Shown here: one piece after another, positions 53,199 to 61,922 of the stretch | Layout: each line of letters begins with the position of its first letter | Numbering within the stretch: the first letter of the stretch is position 1 | Source: Microvirga vignae | GTDB taxonomy: Bacteria; Pseudomonadota; Alphaproteobacteria; Rhizobiales; Beijerinckiaceae | Assembly (NCBI RefSeq): GCF_001017175.1 | Contig: NZ_LCYG01000037.1 | Location: 122,586 to 186,585 of the forward strand | Length of the DNA: 64,000 nt | Direction: 5' to 3' | Made by a program: the position numbers and the translations under genes | The notes under the pieces: generated by a model | The model's database searches: none | Seen by the model: the letters and a program-made list of their open reading frames with translations, nothing else | Told to the model about the DNA's origin: nothing

Positions 53199-54017
53199 TC
53201 AGGGCACCGAGGGTCCTTCGGAGTTCCGGCGGTAGCGTCGGGCCGGTTGGCGATGAGACAGGTTCGGGTGAAGTACCGCCCGCGCCACCTTGAAGGCGCT
53301 CCAGTCGGCGTTATCCGGTAGTGCCGGGATTGTGACACGCTCACCCTGGTCGAGCCCAGCAAGCGCCGCATCAACCATATCGCCGGTCTCCATGACGATC
53401 TCCTGAGGAAGGGCGTTGATATCGAGCCCACCCTTCTCCCACAGGTCGGTACGCGTCGCTCCGGGCAGTACCGCCTGCACGCGGACACTGTAGGGGGCGA
53501 GTTCGCTGTCGAGGCCTTCACTGAGAGCAAGGACGTAAGCCTTGCTGGCGCCATAGCCGACGCTAATGGCCGGCTGGTCGCCCCTGAGGGCAACAACCGA
53601 GGCGATGTTGATGATGTCGCCTTTGCCGCGCTGCGCCAGACCAGGCGCGACGGCCCGCGCGAGACGCGTCGCCACCACCACGTTGAGCCGGATCATCGCC
53701 TCAAGGCGCTCAGGATCCATCTCGATCGTCGGCCCGGCCACCGCAACGCCAGCGTTGTTGACCAGCATGGTGATGTCGTCGGCCTGAAGCCGCGCCTCCA
53801 CCCTGCTGGTGTCGGCCTCATCAGTGAGGTCGGCCCGCAGCACTTCGATGGTAACGCCGGTCTCAACCGTCAGCCGGGCGGCAAGGGCATTGAGCTTCGC
53901 CTCGTTACGGGCGACGAGGACCAAGTTGTGTCCACGCCGGGCGAGACGGTCCGCATAGACCGCCCCGATGCCGGCCGAGGCGCCGGTGATCAGCGCCGTT
54001 CCTTGTCCACGGCTCAT
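53199..54017 (-). CDS. SDR-family oxidoreductase
   Basis: A 272-residue classical short-chain dehydrogenase: TGASAGIG at 11-18, NNAG at 87-90, catalytic Ser140, Tyr155 and Lys159 (YGASK). The ARNEAKL stretch after beta-2 suggests NADP preference. The C-terminal extension (about 25 residues, HPNLSHRQPARRYRRNSEG) is basic and uncommon. Start at ATG 54017 after AAGGAA; an upstream frame inside the thiolase gene is rejected. It is 56 nt downstream of a thiolase gene and controlled with it. It may act as a 3-hydroxyacyl-CoA or ketone reductase, but the substrate is not readable. Confidence 0.88.
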   Translation of the reverse strand: MSRGQGTALITGASAGIGAVYADRLARRGHNLVLVARNEAKLNALAARLTVETGVTIEVLRADLTDEADTSRVEARLQADDITMLVNNAGVAVAGPTIEMDPERLEAMIRLNVVVATRLARAVAPGLAQRGKGDIINIASVVALRGDQPAISVGYGASKAYVLALSEGLDSELAPYSVRVQAVLPGATRTDLWEKGGLDINALPQEIVMETGDMVDAALAGLDQGERVTIPALPDNADWSAFKVARAVLHPNLSHRQPARRYRRNSEGPSVP

Positions 54018-54073
54018 ATGTTCTCGTTCCTTCGATGTAGGAGGGCATGCAGCCAGGTAGATGAGCCGGCCGC

Positions 54074-55264
54074 TCAGGCCGGGCGCTCGACGGCGATGGC
54101 CGTGGCCTCGCCGCCGCCGATGCACAGGGAGGCGACCCCGCGGGACAATCCCCGGCGCTCCAGCGCATGCAGCAGGGTGACAATGAGACGGGCGCCGGTC
54201 GCGCCGATAGGATGCCCCAGTGCGCAGGCGCCGCCGTTCACATTGAGCACGTCACGGGGGATGCCGAGGTCCTGCTGCGCCGCCATGGCGACGACCGCAA
54301 AGGCCTCGTTGATCTCGAACAGGTCCACGTCCCCTACGCTCCAGCCCACCTTGTCCAGGAGTTTGCGGATTGCCGGGATCGGCGCCGTGGTGAACCAGGC
54401 GGGATCCTGGGAGTGGGTGGCATGCCCCTTGATCTCGGCCAGGATCTGCACACCCTCGCGCTCCGCTACGGAGCGACGCATGAGGAGGAGCGCCGCAGCG
54501 CCGTCCGCGTTGGCAGAGGAACTTGCCGCCGTGATGGTACCGTCTGGCCGAAAGGCAGGCCTGAGAGAGGGAATCTTCTCCGGCGAGACCTTGAGAGGGT
54601 TCTCGTCCATATCAACGACTGTCGCCCCGTTCCTGCCCGCAATGAGAACGGGAGCGATCTCGTTGGCGAATTCACCCTCCTCGACCGCCTTGCGGGCACG
54701 GGTGAGCGTCTCGACGGCGTAGTCGTCCTGATCGGCCCGGCTGAACCGGTACGCACCGGCCGTCGCCTCGCCGAAGTCGCCCATCGGCCGTCCACCCTCG
54801 TAGGCGTCCTCCAGGCCGTCCAGCATCATGTGGTCGATGAGCCGGTCGTGACCGACCCGGTAGCCGCCACGCGCCTTCGCGAGGAGGTACGGCGCGTTCG
54901 ACATGGACTCCATGCCGCCAGAGACTGCGATCTCGGCCGAACCGGCCAGGATCAGATCATGGGCCAGCATGGTGGCCTTCATGCCGGAGCCGCACACCTT
55001 GTTGATCGTCGTTGCGCCGACCGCGTCGGGCAGACCCGCTCCGCGAGCTGCCTGCCGGGCAGGCGCCTGCCCCTGCCCCGCCGGCAAGACGCAGCCCATG
55101 AGAACCTCGTTCACTTTCGCGCCTTCGAGACCGGCACGCTCCAGCGCCGCGCGAATGACATGACTGCCGAGAGCCGGGGCGCTGACGCCGGAAAGGCCGC
55201 CCTGGAACCGTCCGAGCGCAGTGCGGACAGCGGAAACGATGACAACCGGATCGTACGACGCCAT
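54074..55264 (-). CDS. Acetyl-CoA C-acetyltransferase (thiolase)
   Basis: A 396-residue thiolase with the acyl-carrying Cys91 (INKVCGSGMK), NEAFAVVAM, the His motif GGACALGHPIGATGAR and the second catalytic Cys in SLCIGGGEA. The pattern is that of biosynthetic-type acetoacetyl-CoA thiolases. The ATG at 55264 (MASYDPV) follows AAGGAG; MKETPMASY at 55279 is less likely. It is divergent from a TetR regulator and followed by an SDR gene, a set suited to ketone-body, short-chain acid or polyhydroxyalkanoate metabolism. It is the second thiolase in the window, distinct in sequence from the one at 1-1055. Confidence 0.95.
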   Translation of the reverse strand: MASYDPVVIVSAVRTALGRFQGGLSGVSAPALGSHVIRAALERAGLEGAKVNEVLMGCVLPAGQGQAPARQAARGAGLPDAVGATTINKVCGSGMKATMLAHDLILAGSAEIAVSGGMESMSNAPYLLAKARGGYRVGHDRLIDHMMLDGLEDAYEGGRPMGDFGEATAGAYRFSRADQDDYAVETLTRARKAVEEGEFANEIAPVLIAGRNGATVVDMDENPLKVSPEKIPSLRPAFRPDGTITAASSSANADGAAALLLMRRSVAEREGVQILAEIKGHATHSQDPAWFTTAPIPAIRKLLDKVGWSVGDVDLFEINEAFAVVAMAAQQDLGIPRDVLNVNGGACALGHPIGATGARLIVTLLHALERRGLSRGVASLCIGGGEATAIAVERPA

Positions 55265-55340
55265 GGGAGTCTCCTTCATATGATGGTTGACATATAATAT
55301 GATAGACATCATGTAAAGGTCAGGCCGGTGGAGGCAAAGC
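55265..55340. promoter_or_regulatory. Compact AT-rich divergent promoter/operator for thiolase and TetR
   Basis: Only 76 nt separate the two starts. ATGATG (55280-55285) and CATCAT (55307-55312) form an inverted repeat around TTGACATATAATATGATAG, which includes TTGACA and TATAAT-like hexamers. GACATATAAT and GACATCATGT also look like imperfect direct repeats. A TetR dimer bound here would block both genes. Confidence 0.5.
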
Positions 55341-55937
55341 ATGCGTTACGGGAAGGGCCACAAGGAGCAGACGCACAAGCGGGTGGTGGATGTGGCCGCC
55401 GCGCGGTTCCGAGCCAACGGCATTGAGGGCACCGGCGTGGCCGGCCTGATGGCCGACGCGGGTCTCACCCACGGCGGCTTCTACGCCCATTTCAAATCGA
55501 AGGACGATCTCGTCCGCGAGGCTCTTGCCGAAGCTCACGCGCACAGCCGCGAGATCTGGGCGAAGGAAGCGAAAGCCGCCCGGGAGCGCGGCGAGGACGG
55601 GCTTGAGGCCATTGTGCGGCGGTATCTGCGGCCTACCCACCGCGACCGGCCGGAGGCAGGCTGCTCCGTCGCGGCTCTTGCGCCCGAGGTCGCCCGCAAC
55701 GATCCTGACACCCGCGATGTCATGGCTCATGCGGTGGACGAAATGGCTGCGATCATCGGATCCGAATTGCCTCCAACCGTGCCGGAGGGGAAGGCGCGTG
55801 AAACGGCCTATGCGATATTCGCCCTGATGATCGGGACGCTGCAGCTCGCCCGTATTACGACGGATCAGGCCCTTTCTGAAGCAATCCTGCAATCCGGCCG
55901 GGATGCTGCTCTGCGCCTCGCCCGTCAGGCAGCGTAG
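55341..55937 (+). CDS. TetR-family transcriptional regulator
   Basis: A 198-residue regulator. The N-terminal DNA-binding domain (about 8-55) ends with the typical MADAGLTHGGFYAHFKSKDDLVREAL. The C-terminal ligand domain begins around residue 80 and contains RPEAGCSVAALAPEVARNDPDTR, resembling the TetR_C family of AcrR-like repressors. It is divergent from the thiolase-SDR operon with a shared operator region, so autoregulation and repression of that operon are likely. Ligand unknown. Confidence 0.93.
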   Translation: MRYGKGHKEQTHKRVVDVAAARFRANGIEGTGVAGLMADAGLTHGGFYAHFKSKDDLVREALAEAHAHSREIWAKEAKAARERGEDGLEAIVRRYLRPTHRDRPEAGCSVAALAPEVARNDPDTRDVMAHAVDEMAAIIGSELPPTVPEGKARETAYAIFALMIGTLQLARITTDQALSEAILQSGRDAALRLARQAA

Positions 55938-55938
55938 C

Positions 55939-56058
55939 GGACTCCCGGACGCGTCGGCTGAAGGCCCTGTCGGACCTATTCTGCTCCGCCTCGCCTTGCC
56001 GAACATGGTTATGATGTTCGTCCAGGCGCCGATCAGTCTGATCGAAGCCTATGGTGTA
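55939..56058 (+). pseudogene. N-terminal remnant of a MATE-family efflux transporter
   Basis: Directly after the tetR stop, a frame reads GPVGPILLRLALPNMVMMFVQAPISLIEAY, the characteristic first transmembrane region of MATE multidrug/drug-sodium antiporters. The homology ends abruptly after about 40 residues, and the following sequence is unrelated. No start codon fits and the remaining 11 transmembrane segments are absent. This is a decayed or truncated gene end. Confidence 0.6.
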
Positions 56059-56221
56059 GAGGCGCGGATCGAATGCCTTATCGTCAATCTCGAGACGGCC
56101 AGGATCCGATTGAGCGTCGCCCGCAACTCTGTCGGCCTCAGCAACAGCAGGTTGCTGACGATGTTGCAGAACCTGGCGAAGTGCTCGTGGCTCATTCCAC
56201 CGCCCCCGCTCGTAAGATCAG

Positions 56222-56609
56222 ATGTCGAACGAGGCCCCGGCATTCTGACAAAGGTCCCGGCAGTCGATGATGAGCTCCTCGTCGCCTCGATGGTCATATG
56301 CCTGCTGGAGGATAAAGGTAAGAGGTTGCGCAGGCGCCACATGGCGGCCAAGCCTTAGCGATGATCCAGGCAGAGCGCCCGTCGCTGGTGATCACGGACT
56401 TCATGATGCCTCTGATGACAGGCCTTGAGCTGGCGCAGGCCCTCAAGGCGACACCAGAGTACCGCGATCTGCCGATCGTGCTGATGAGCGGAGCGCAGGG
56501 GACAATTGCCCGGGATCATCACGAACTCTTCGCGGTCGTGTTCGACAAGCCGTTGCGAAAGGGCCATCTCCTTGAACAACTGCGCAAGCTCACAGACTTC
56601 GCACGATAG
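56222..56609 (+). pseudogene. Receiver-domain (response regulator) pseudogene with frameshifts
   Basis: The pieces of a CheY-like receiver lie in order but in different frames: MSNEAPA (start at 56222), then AVDDELLVASMVICLLEDKG, then EVAQAPHGGQALAMIQAERPSLVITDFMMPLMTGLELAQAL with the phosphoacceptor Asp in ITDFMMP, and FDKPLRKGHLLEQLRKL at the end. The second break lies at about 56317-56321, where one base is missing between DKG and EVAQ. The first is near 56242. The intact part of the last frame starts at ATG 56361, but it lacks the acidic N-terminal strand and is unlikely to fold as a working receiver. Confidence 0.75.
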
Positions 56610-56939
56610 ACCGATTCCGAGCCGCGCGGCTCGCCAGTCGCAGCCCCGTGCGGCTCAGCGGCGGAATGTGCAAAGCTTGGCTTACAATGCCCTCAGTTGA
56701 AGTCTTCCAGCCTCGTTACGAGGAAAGACCCATACTACGATGCATTATTCGCCGGTGGTTTCTTCCGCCAACGCATCCTTTAGAATGGACGGAGCGGTGA
56801 TCGTTGAGAGATCGTCCTTCAAGGAAGGTTATCCAAGATCATTTCGAGGCTATCATCAATGGTATCGAGCCGTAGCCGTGAGCAGCATCACGGCGGCGAT
56901 GCAGCGCTCACTCCACCTGTGTTGCGACTGCCATTGACG
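56610..56939. other. Intergenic region with one dyad
   Basis: About 330 nt between the receiver remnant and the end of the GH1 gene. It contains CCTCGT-T-ACGAGG (56711-56723), extended by GTCTT (56703-56707) and AAGAC (56725-56729), a good hairpin. On the minus strand it lies about 215 nt beyond the GH1 stop. No gene supported. Confidence 0.5.
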
Positions 56940-58247
56940 CTAGCTGGGCATGAGGGGCTCGCTCGGTGTTCTCTCGCAGATCCACTTCATGGACGTCCGC
57001 GCACGTCGAGCGAACGGCTCGTCGAAGTCCCGTGGCTCCGTGATCGGCAGCTGCAGACAGATGCTCTGGGCCGGCAGGACCTGGCACCAGTCGTGGATCA
57101 GCTGCCGGTAACTCCGCCCGACCGCCCGGATGTTGCGGTCCAGATCATACAGGCCGAGCGGGTTGACGGTGCCGTTCTCCTCCCGCAGGGCGGTGTCCCA
57201 GTCGACCTGATCGGTGAGCGAGTACCACGTGAAGCCAATCATCGGAACGCCGGAATTGCGCACGCGCAGGACGTTGGACCACTCCTTCCAGAGCCACTTG
57301 ACCGCCTCGTCACCACTTGGGCCTTCTTTGACGTTCGTCTCCGTGTGCATGACCGGCAGCCTGTAGCGGTCGTGGTACTGTCGGGTGATCTCGGCATAGC
57401 CGAAGACCTCGTCGGAGGCGCTGGAATGTCCGTTGGCGGAGACGAGATGCTCGTTGGTCACGTAGTAGTCGTTGCCCATGATGCAGTGGCGCTTGAGATT
57501 GGCCCGCATGAAGAACTCGTATTCTTCCCGGCTCATCCCATTGTCCATGAGATAGATGAACATGTCCGAGTCCACTCGCCGGCTGTAGTTGAGGTCGAGC
57601 GGAAGAAAGCGGCGGGCGTTGTAGAACTCGGCGAACGGGATCGCATTCGGGCAGTCGGGGTGGAAGTGCTCCGAGGACTCGCTCTGGATGAAGATGGCGT
57701 CGGCGCGGACGTCGAGGATCATCCCCATGGCCAGCACATTGGCCTTGACGATGTGCTTGAGGGCGGTGACGAAGGCCTGGTCGCTCGCAAGCTGCTCGTT
57801 CCACCAGCCATAGGCCGCTGAGAACGCGGCGCAGACGAACATCTCGTTGACTGGCGTGTAGAGCTGAACCCAGGGAAAGCGCTCGGCAAAAGCCTGCGCA
57901 TACCCGGCAAAGAGCTCGGGAAAGTCAGGGTTCTGGAAGTCGCCGATCCAGTCGGGAACCCCGAAATGGCACAGGTCGACGATCGGCACGACATTGCGAC
58001 GATTGAGTTCGCCAAAGGTGAGATCCGAGAAGTCCCAGTCGTAGCGTCCCGGTCCGAGCCATGTCGTGTGGATGGGCGGACCGTAGCGGAGATAGCGGCT
58101 GCCGATCTCATCGAGGAGGTCGAAGTCGGTTTTCCAGAGGGTGTAGTGGCCGCACTTCTCCATCTCGTCGATGCGGGTCCGGCCGCCGTTGATGGTGGGA
58201 TAGCTGTTCTCGATCCCGGTCGCGAACAGAAATGTGGAAGCTGTCAT
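56940..58247 (-). CDS. Family 1 glycoside hydrolase (beta-glycosidase-like)
   Basis: A 435-residue (beta/alpha)8-barrel glycosidase. The acid/base Glu135 is in YTPVNEM (equivalent to TxNEP) and the likely nucleophile Glu303 in VMHTETNVKEG. DLCHFGVPDW precedes the acid/base as in GH1. GFTWYSLTDQVDWDTALRE near the end corresponds to the GH1 sugar-binding Trp loop. No signal peptide. It is slightly shorter than typical GH1 enzymes (about 450-480) and divergent from well-known beta-glucosidases, so substrate is open. The ATG at 58247 follows GGGAGG, which overlaps a hairpin. It lies 62 nt after the reductase fusion gene on the same strand. Confidence 0.82.
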   Translation of the reverse strand: MTASTFLFATGIENSYPTINGGRTRIDEMEKCGHYTLWKTDFDLLDEIGSRYLRYGPPIHTTWLGPGRYDWDFSDLTFGELNRRNVVPIVDLCHFGVPDWIGDFQNPDFPELFAGYAQAFAERFPWVQLYTPVNEMFVCAAFSAAYGWWNEQLASDQAFVTALKHIVKANVLAMGMILDVRADAIFIQSESSEHFHPDCPNAIPFAEFYNARRFLPLDLNYSRRVDSDMFIYLMDNGMSREEYEFFMRANLKRHCIMGNDYYVTNEHLVSANGHSSASDEVFGYAEITRQYHDRYRLPVMHTETNVKEGPSGDEAVKWLWKEWSNVLRVRNSGVPMIGFTWYSLTDQVDWDTALREENGTVNPLGLYDLDRNIRAVGRSYRQLIHDWCQVLPAQSICLQLPITEPRDFDEPFARRARTSMKWICERTPSEPLMPS

Positions 58248-58260
58248 GGTGGACCTCCCA

Positions 58261-58295
58261 GGGCGTCATCATGAGCCCTGTGCCCAGGGACGCCC
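58261..58295 (-). promoter_or_regulatory. Nested hairpin before the GH1 gene
   Basis: GGGCGTC (58261-58267) pairs with GACGCCC (58289-58295), and inside it CCCTG (58276-58280) with CAGGG (58285-58289) offers an alternative fold. It stands between the reductase-fusion stop and the GH1 ribosome-binding site, so it may attenuate or terminate transcription or mask translation of the GH1 gene. Confidence 0.45.
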
Positions 58296-58309
58296 AGATT
58301 GAGACTGTC

Positions 58310-60040
58310 TTAGAATTGCGGAGACTTGTCGGATCTTGCGGAAACTGCCGATGCCGGCTGTGGGGTCTCGCCGCGGGCTCCCGCCAGCACTGTGTCCTTC
58401 GCTAGAAACGAGTGGAGTTGGGCCACCACCTGCGCCCCCTCGCCCACCGCCGCGGCCACACGCTTTACCGAGCCGGCACGGACGTCCCCGATAGCGAAGA
58501 CGCCATCAAGGCTCGTCTCGAGAAGCCGTCGGCCAGCGGCCACATCGCTCCCGGTCAGAACAAAGCCTTTCGGGTCCAGCGCCACACGCGCCGGGTCCAG
58601 CCATTTCGTGTTGGGCGAGGCACCGATGAACAGGAACAGGTGCCGCATTGGCTGGCGAACCTCTTCGCCCGATGCCAGGTGCCAACGGACCGCCTCCAGG
58701 TGGTTCTGCCCCTCAAGGCCGGTGACCTGGGCTTGGGTGATGATCTCCACATTGGCGAGACCTTCGATCCGGTTGATGAGATAGCGCGACATGCTGGCCC
58801 CAAGATCCCGCCCCCGCACCAGCAGCCAGACCTTCGCCGCCCGGCTGGCAAGATAGACCGCTGCCTGGCCAGCCGAATTGCCGGCGCCGACGACGGCAAC
58901 CTCCTGCCCGCCACACAGTCTTCCTTCCAGGGGCGACGCCCAATAATGCACGCACGAGCCTTCGAACCGCTCCAGGTCCGGCACCTCGAGCCGCCGGTAA
59001 CGGGCGCCCGTGGCGATCACGACCGACCGGGCACGAACACGTTCGTTATTGAGCAGGCTTACCACGTAAGGGCCGCCACCCGAGGTACCTTCACCCTCGA
59101 TGCCGACGGCCTCGTCTGGCATCGCCATCTCGGCTCCGAACTTCTGTGCCTGGACATAGGCGCGGGCCATCAGGGCCATGCCGGTGATGCCGGTTGGGAA
59201 CCCGAGATAGTTCTCTATCCGCATGGAGGCGCCGGCTTGGCCGCCAAAGGCGTGGCAGTCGAGTACCAGGACCGAGAGCCCTTCCGAGGCGGCATACACC
59301 GCGGTGGCGAGGCCCGCGGGTCCCGCGCCTATGACGGCAACATCATAGACCCGGTCCGGATCGAGTGCGCCTACCATGCCGAGGCAACGGGCTAACTCGT
59401 CCTCGCTCGGGTTGCGCAGCAGCCGTCCGTCCGGACACAGAACGATCGGCAGTTCGCCGGGATCGACGCCGAACCGCTCGACGAGCGCCCGCGCCTCCGG
59501 ATCGCCGCCTGGATCCAGGCTCTGGTGAGGGTGACCGCTGCGGGATAGGAAGCCGTCCAGCCGCAGCACGTCGCCGTGGTCCCCGGGGCCGACGATCACC
59601 GGCCCTCCGGTGCCCCGTTCGAGCAGCCCCATGCGGCGCAGGATCAGCGCCCGCATGATCCGCTCGCCGAGTTCCGCTTCCGCGATCAGCACGGCCCTGA
59701 GCTTCTCGGGTGGGATGATCAGGGCCTCCACCGGCTCGATGGCCGTGGCCTCCGCCAGGGCGGGCCGGCCCGAGAGCTGGGCGATCTCGCCCATGAACGC
59801 CCCAGCCTCATACGTCGTGATCAGCTCACGCTTTCCAGAGTTGTTCTGAGTGATCTCCACCCGACCGGCCAGAACCACCGCGAGGCCCCGCCCGACCTCG
59901 CCGATCCGAACCAGGGTCTCGCCGGACTGGTAGCGGCGGACCTCGCCAAACCGGCGCAATCGATCGATCTCGGCCTGTTCAAGGGTGGGAAACGCCTGCT
60001 CCCGGCGCGTTTCGACGACCGAAGGTCCTGCGGCAGCCAT
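58310..60040 (-). CDS. Cyclic-nucleotide-domain / thioredoxin-reductase-like fusion
   Basis: A 576-residue cytoplasmic flavoprotein. Residues 15-135 form a Crp-type cyclic-nucleotide-binding domain (GETLVRIGEVGRGLAVVLAGRVEI, GAFMGEIAQLSGRPALAEATA). Residues 145-225 resemble a thioredoxin/glutaredoxin fold without an active-site CxxC. From about 232 a thioredoxin-reductase-like pyridine nucleotide oxidoreductase follows: FAD motif DVAVIGAGPAGLATAVYAA, GGQAGASMRIENYLGFP, NADPH motif VAVVGAGNSAGQAAVYLA, and C-terminal FAIGDVRAGSVKRVAAAVGEGA. The CxxC pair of true thioredoxin reductases is missing, so it probably passes electrons to another acceptor. The nucleotide domain suggests allosteric control. 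Seen repeatedly in soil alphaproteobacteria. Confidence 0.9.
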   Translation of the reverse strand: MAAAGPSVVETRREQAFPTLEQAEIDRLRRFGEVRRYQSGETLVRIGEVGRGLAVVLAGRVEITQNNSGKRELITTYEAGAFMGEIAQLSGRPALAEATAIEPVEALIIPPEKLRAVLIAEAELGERIMRALILRRMGLLERGTGGPVIVGPGDHGDVLRLDGFLSRSGHPHQSLDPGGDPEARALVERFGVDPGELPIVLCPDGRLLRNPSEDELARCLGMVGALDPDRVYDVAVIGAGPAGLATAVYAASEGLSVLVLDCHAFGGQAGASMRIENYLGFPTGITGMALMARAYVQAQKFGAEMAMPDEAVGIEGEGTSGGGPYVVSLLNNERVRARSVVIATGARYRRLEVPDLERFEGSCVHYWASPLEGRLCGGQEVAVVGAGNSAGQAAVYLASRAAKVWLLVRGRDLGASMSRYLINRIEGLANVEIITQAQVTGLEGQNHLEAVRWHLASGEEVRQPMRHLFLFIGASPNTKWLDPARVALDPKGFVLTGSDVAAGRRLLETSLDGVFAIGDVRAGSVKRVAAAVGEGAQVVAQLHSFLAKDTVLAGARGETPQPASAVSARSDKSPQF

Positions 60041-60070
60041 GATGGGCCTCGTTCACTCCTGAGCCAAACT

Positions 60071-60964
60071 CTAGATCATCTTCCGCCGGTAGTCCCTGGG
60101 CGAGTGGCCGGTGACCTGCCGGAACAGGGCCGAGAACTGGCTCAGGCTGCCATACCCGACTGCGGCCGCGACATCGGTGACCGACAGCGAGGGATCAGCC
60201 AGCAATGTCTTGGCCCGCTCGATGCGGCGGCTCATCTGGTAACGGTGCGGCGGCTCGCTGAGGGCTTCCTTGAACGCCCGGCAGAAGTGGTACGGACTGA
60301 GCCTCGCGATCGCCGCCAGCTCGGCCAGGGAGACGTCCTGGTGGAGGTTCGCCTCGATATAGTCGCACACGGCCTTGAGTTGCCAGCCCGCGAGCCCTCC
60401 CCTCGCAAAGCTCCGCCCTGTACGCCTCCCCTGCGCTGGGTACTTCGCCTGGAACGCCATGATCTCCGACAGCAGAAGGATGGCGAATGATTCGACATAT
60501 ATACGCGAATACATTTCCGGTTGCGCCAGGATCCGGTCGAGCTGCAGCATCAGCTGGGCCAGCAATGGATGCTCGAAATGCAGCATCGGGTAGAGCTGGG
60601 TCTGTTCAGCATCCAGGTGCGAGCAAATCGCCGGATCGAGATAGGCAGACGTGAAGGCGATCGGCATGGTTCCCGGCAGGGACCAGCCCTGCAGACGGCA
60701 GCCGGCCGGGACGAAAGTCAACTTGCCCCGGATGTCCCTGAGAGTGGAGCGTGGGAGATCGTCCGCGGTGGTCTCCCCATCCTTGCGATGGGCGTTCAGC
60801 AGCGCGAGGTAGTGCCGACCGCCGTGCAGGCTGAAGTCGTACGGCTTCGGGCGCAGCATGACGATGTGTTCGGCCGCCAGGGCGTCCCACCGGTGGTCCA
60901 GCCGCAAATTCTCGCAGGGTAAATGGTTGTGAAACCGGAAGTCGACAGCATCATCGAGGCTCAT
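60071..60964 (-). CDS. AraC-family transcriptional regulator
   Basis: A 297-residue regulator with a C-terminal pair of helix-turn-helix motifs (about 200-297): VSLAELAAIARLSPYHFCRAFKEALSEPPHRYQMSRRIERAKTLL and VTDVAAAVGYGSLSQFSALFRQVTGHSPRDYRR. The N-terminal 180 residues form an unassigned sensor-like domain. Start at ATG 60964 after AGGAGA; a frame to 61093 is not needed. It is 30 nt upstream of the reductase-fusion gene on the same strand, so the two are probably co-transcribed and the regulator may control the reductase. Confidence 0.92.
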   Translation of the reverse strand: MSLDDAVDFRFHNHLPCENLRLDHRWDALAAEHIVMLRPKPYDFSLHGGRHYLALLNAHRKDGETTADDLPRSTLRDIRGKLTFVPAGCRLQGWSLPGTMPIAFTSAYLDPAICSHLDAEQTQLYPMLHFEHPLLAQLMLQLDRILAQPEMYSRIYVESFAILLLSEIMAFQAKYPAQGRRTGRSFARGGLAGWQLKAVCDYIEANLHQDVSLAELAAIARLSPYHFCRAFKEALSEPPHRYQMSRRIERAKTLLADPSLSVTDVAAAVGYGSLSQFSALFRQVTGHSPRDYRRKMI

Positions 60965-61201
60965 GATGGTCTCCTGGGAAGATGTTGGCCTTCCATCGCC
61001 GCCCGCGCAGCTGTGTGACCGGCCCGGAACAGGACCGGATGTCGCGGACGAGCACTCCGTTTCACAAAGAGATATCGAGCGAACGATCGGCATCTTGGCA
61101 CCCGAGACGTGTGCTTCGATTCGTCATGGTGAACCCAAGATAGTTCGGACACCATTAGGGAAGACCCCGGCCCGATCTCAGGGAAAGGCTGAGACGCCGA
61201 C

Positions 61202-61837
61202 TCAGACCTCGACCATGTGGTGGCGGATGGCGTAGCGGACGATATCGGCCGTGCTCGTGGCGCCGATCTTGCGCATGGCGGACGCGCGGTGGGTCTCGAC
61301 CGTCTTGATGCCGACGTTCAGAAGCGGGCAGATCTCCCGGTTCGTTCGACCCTCCGCGATGAGCTGGACGACCATGCGTTCCCGAACCGTCAGCGGGCTG
61401 CCGTCCCGTAGCTTCCCGGGCTTGAGAAGCGCATCGAGCAGGGTTCCGGAGACTTGGCCCGAGATGTAGGCCTCATGCCGGGCCAGCGTCTCGATGGCCT
61501 CGAGGAGATGACCCTGAGCATCCGACTTGAGGAGAAAGCCGCGCACCCCCGCCAGCACCGCCTCCCTGAGAACTGAATCATCATCGTGCATCGTGAAGAT
61601 CAGGATCTCGGGCCGCCGGGGCCGGGCCCGGAGCTGTCGGGCAACCTCGACCCCGTTCATGACAGGCATGGCGTAGTCGAGCACCAAAATATCGGGTTTG
61701 TTCGCCTCGGCGGCCCTGAGAGCCTCCAAGCCGTCCCGTGCTTCCGCGACCACTTTCCAGCCCGGCCTTGTCTCGAGCAAGGCACGCAGCCCGGTTCTGA
61801 GCACATCATGGTCATCGGCAATGAGGATGCGAGTCAT
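61202..61837 (-). CDS. NarL/FixJ-family response regulator
   Basis: A 211-residue regulator: receiver domain with acidic pocket ADDHD at 7-11, Asp54 in LVLDYAMPVMNG and Lys in FLLKSDAQG, then a LuxR-type helix-turn-helix (LTVRERMVVQLIAEGRTNREICPLLNVGIKTVETHRASAMRKIG). It lies 85 nt downstream of the sensor kinase gene and is its obvious partner. DNA target unknown. Confidence 0.95.
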   Translation of the reverse strand: MTRILIADDHDVLRTGLRALLETRPGWKVVAEARDGLEALRAAEANKPDILVLDYAMPVMNGVEVARQLRARPRRPEILIFTMHDDDSVLREAVLAGVRGFLLKSDAQGHLLEAIETLARHEAYISGQVSGTLLDALLKPGKLRDGSPLTVRERMVVQLIAEGRTNREICPLLNVGIKTVETHRASAMRKIGATSTADIVRYAIRHHMVEV

Positions 61838-61922
61838 GGCGGGACCTCGCGGAAAGAGGGCGTCATGCCCAGATTAGCCTGATGGTGCCACCGCGCCATT
61901 GCGGTAAACCCTGAGATCCGCC

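Noticed and set aside
56049..56195. Minus-strand frame with a histidine-kinase-like scrap (EIDDKAFDP)
   Set aside because: The resemblance covers fewer than ten residues and the surrounding frames are broken; too weak to call.
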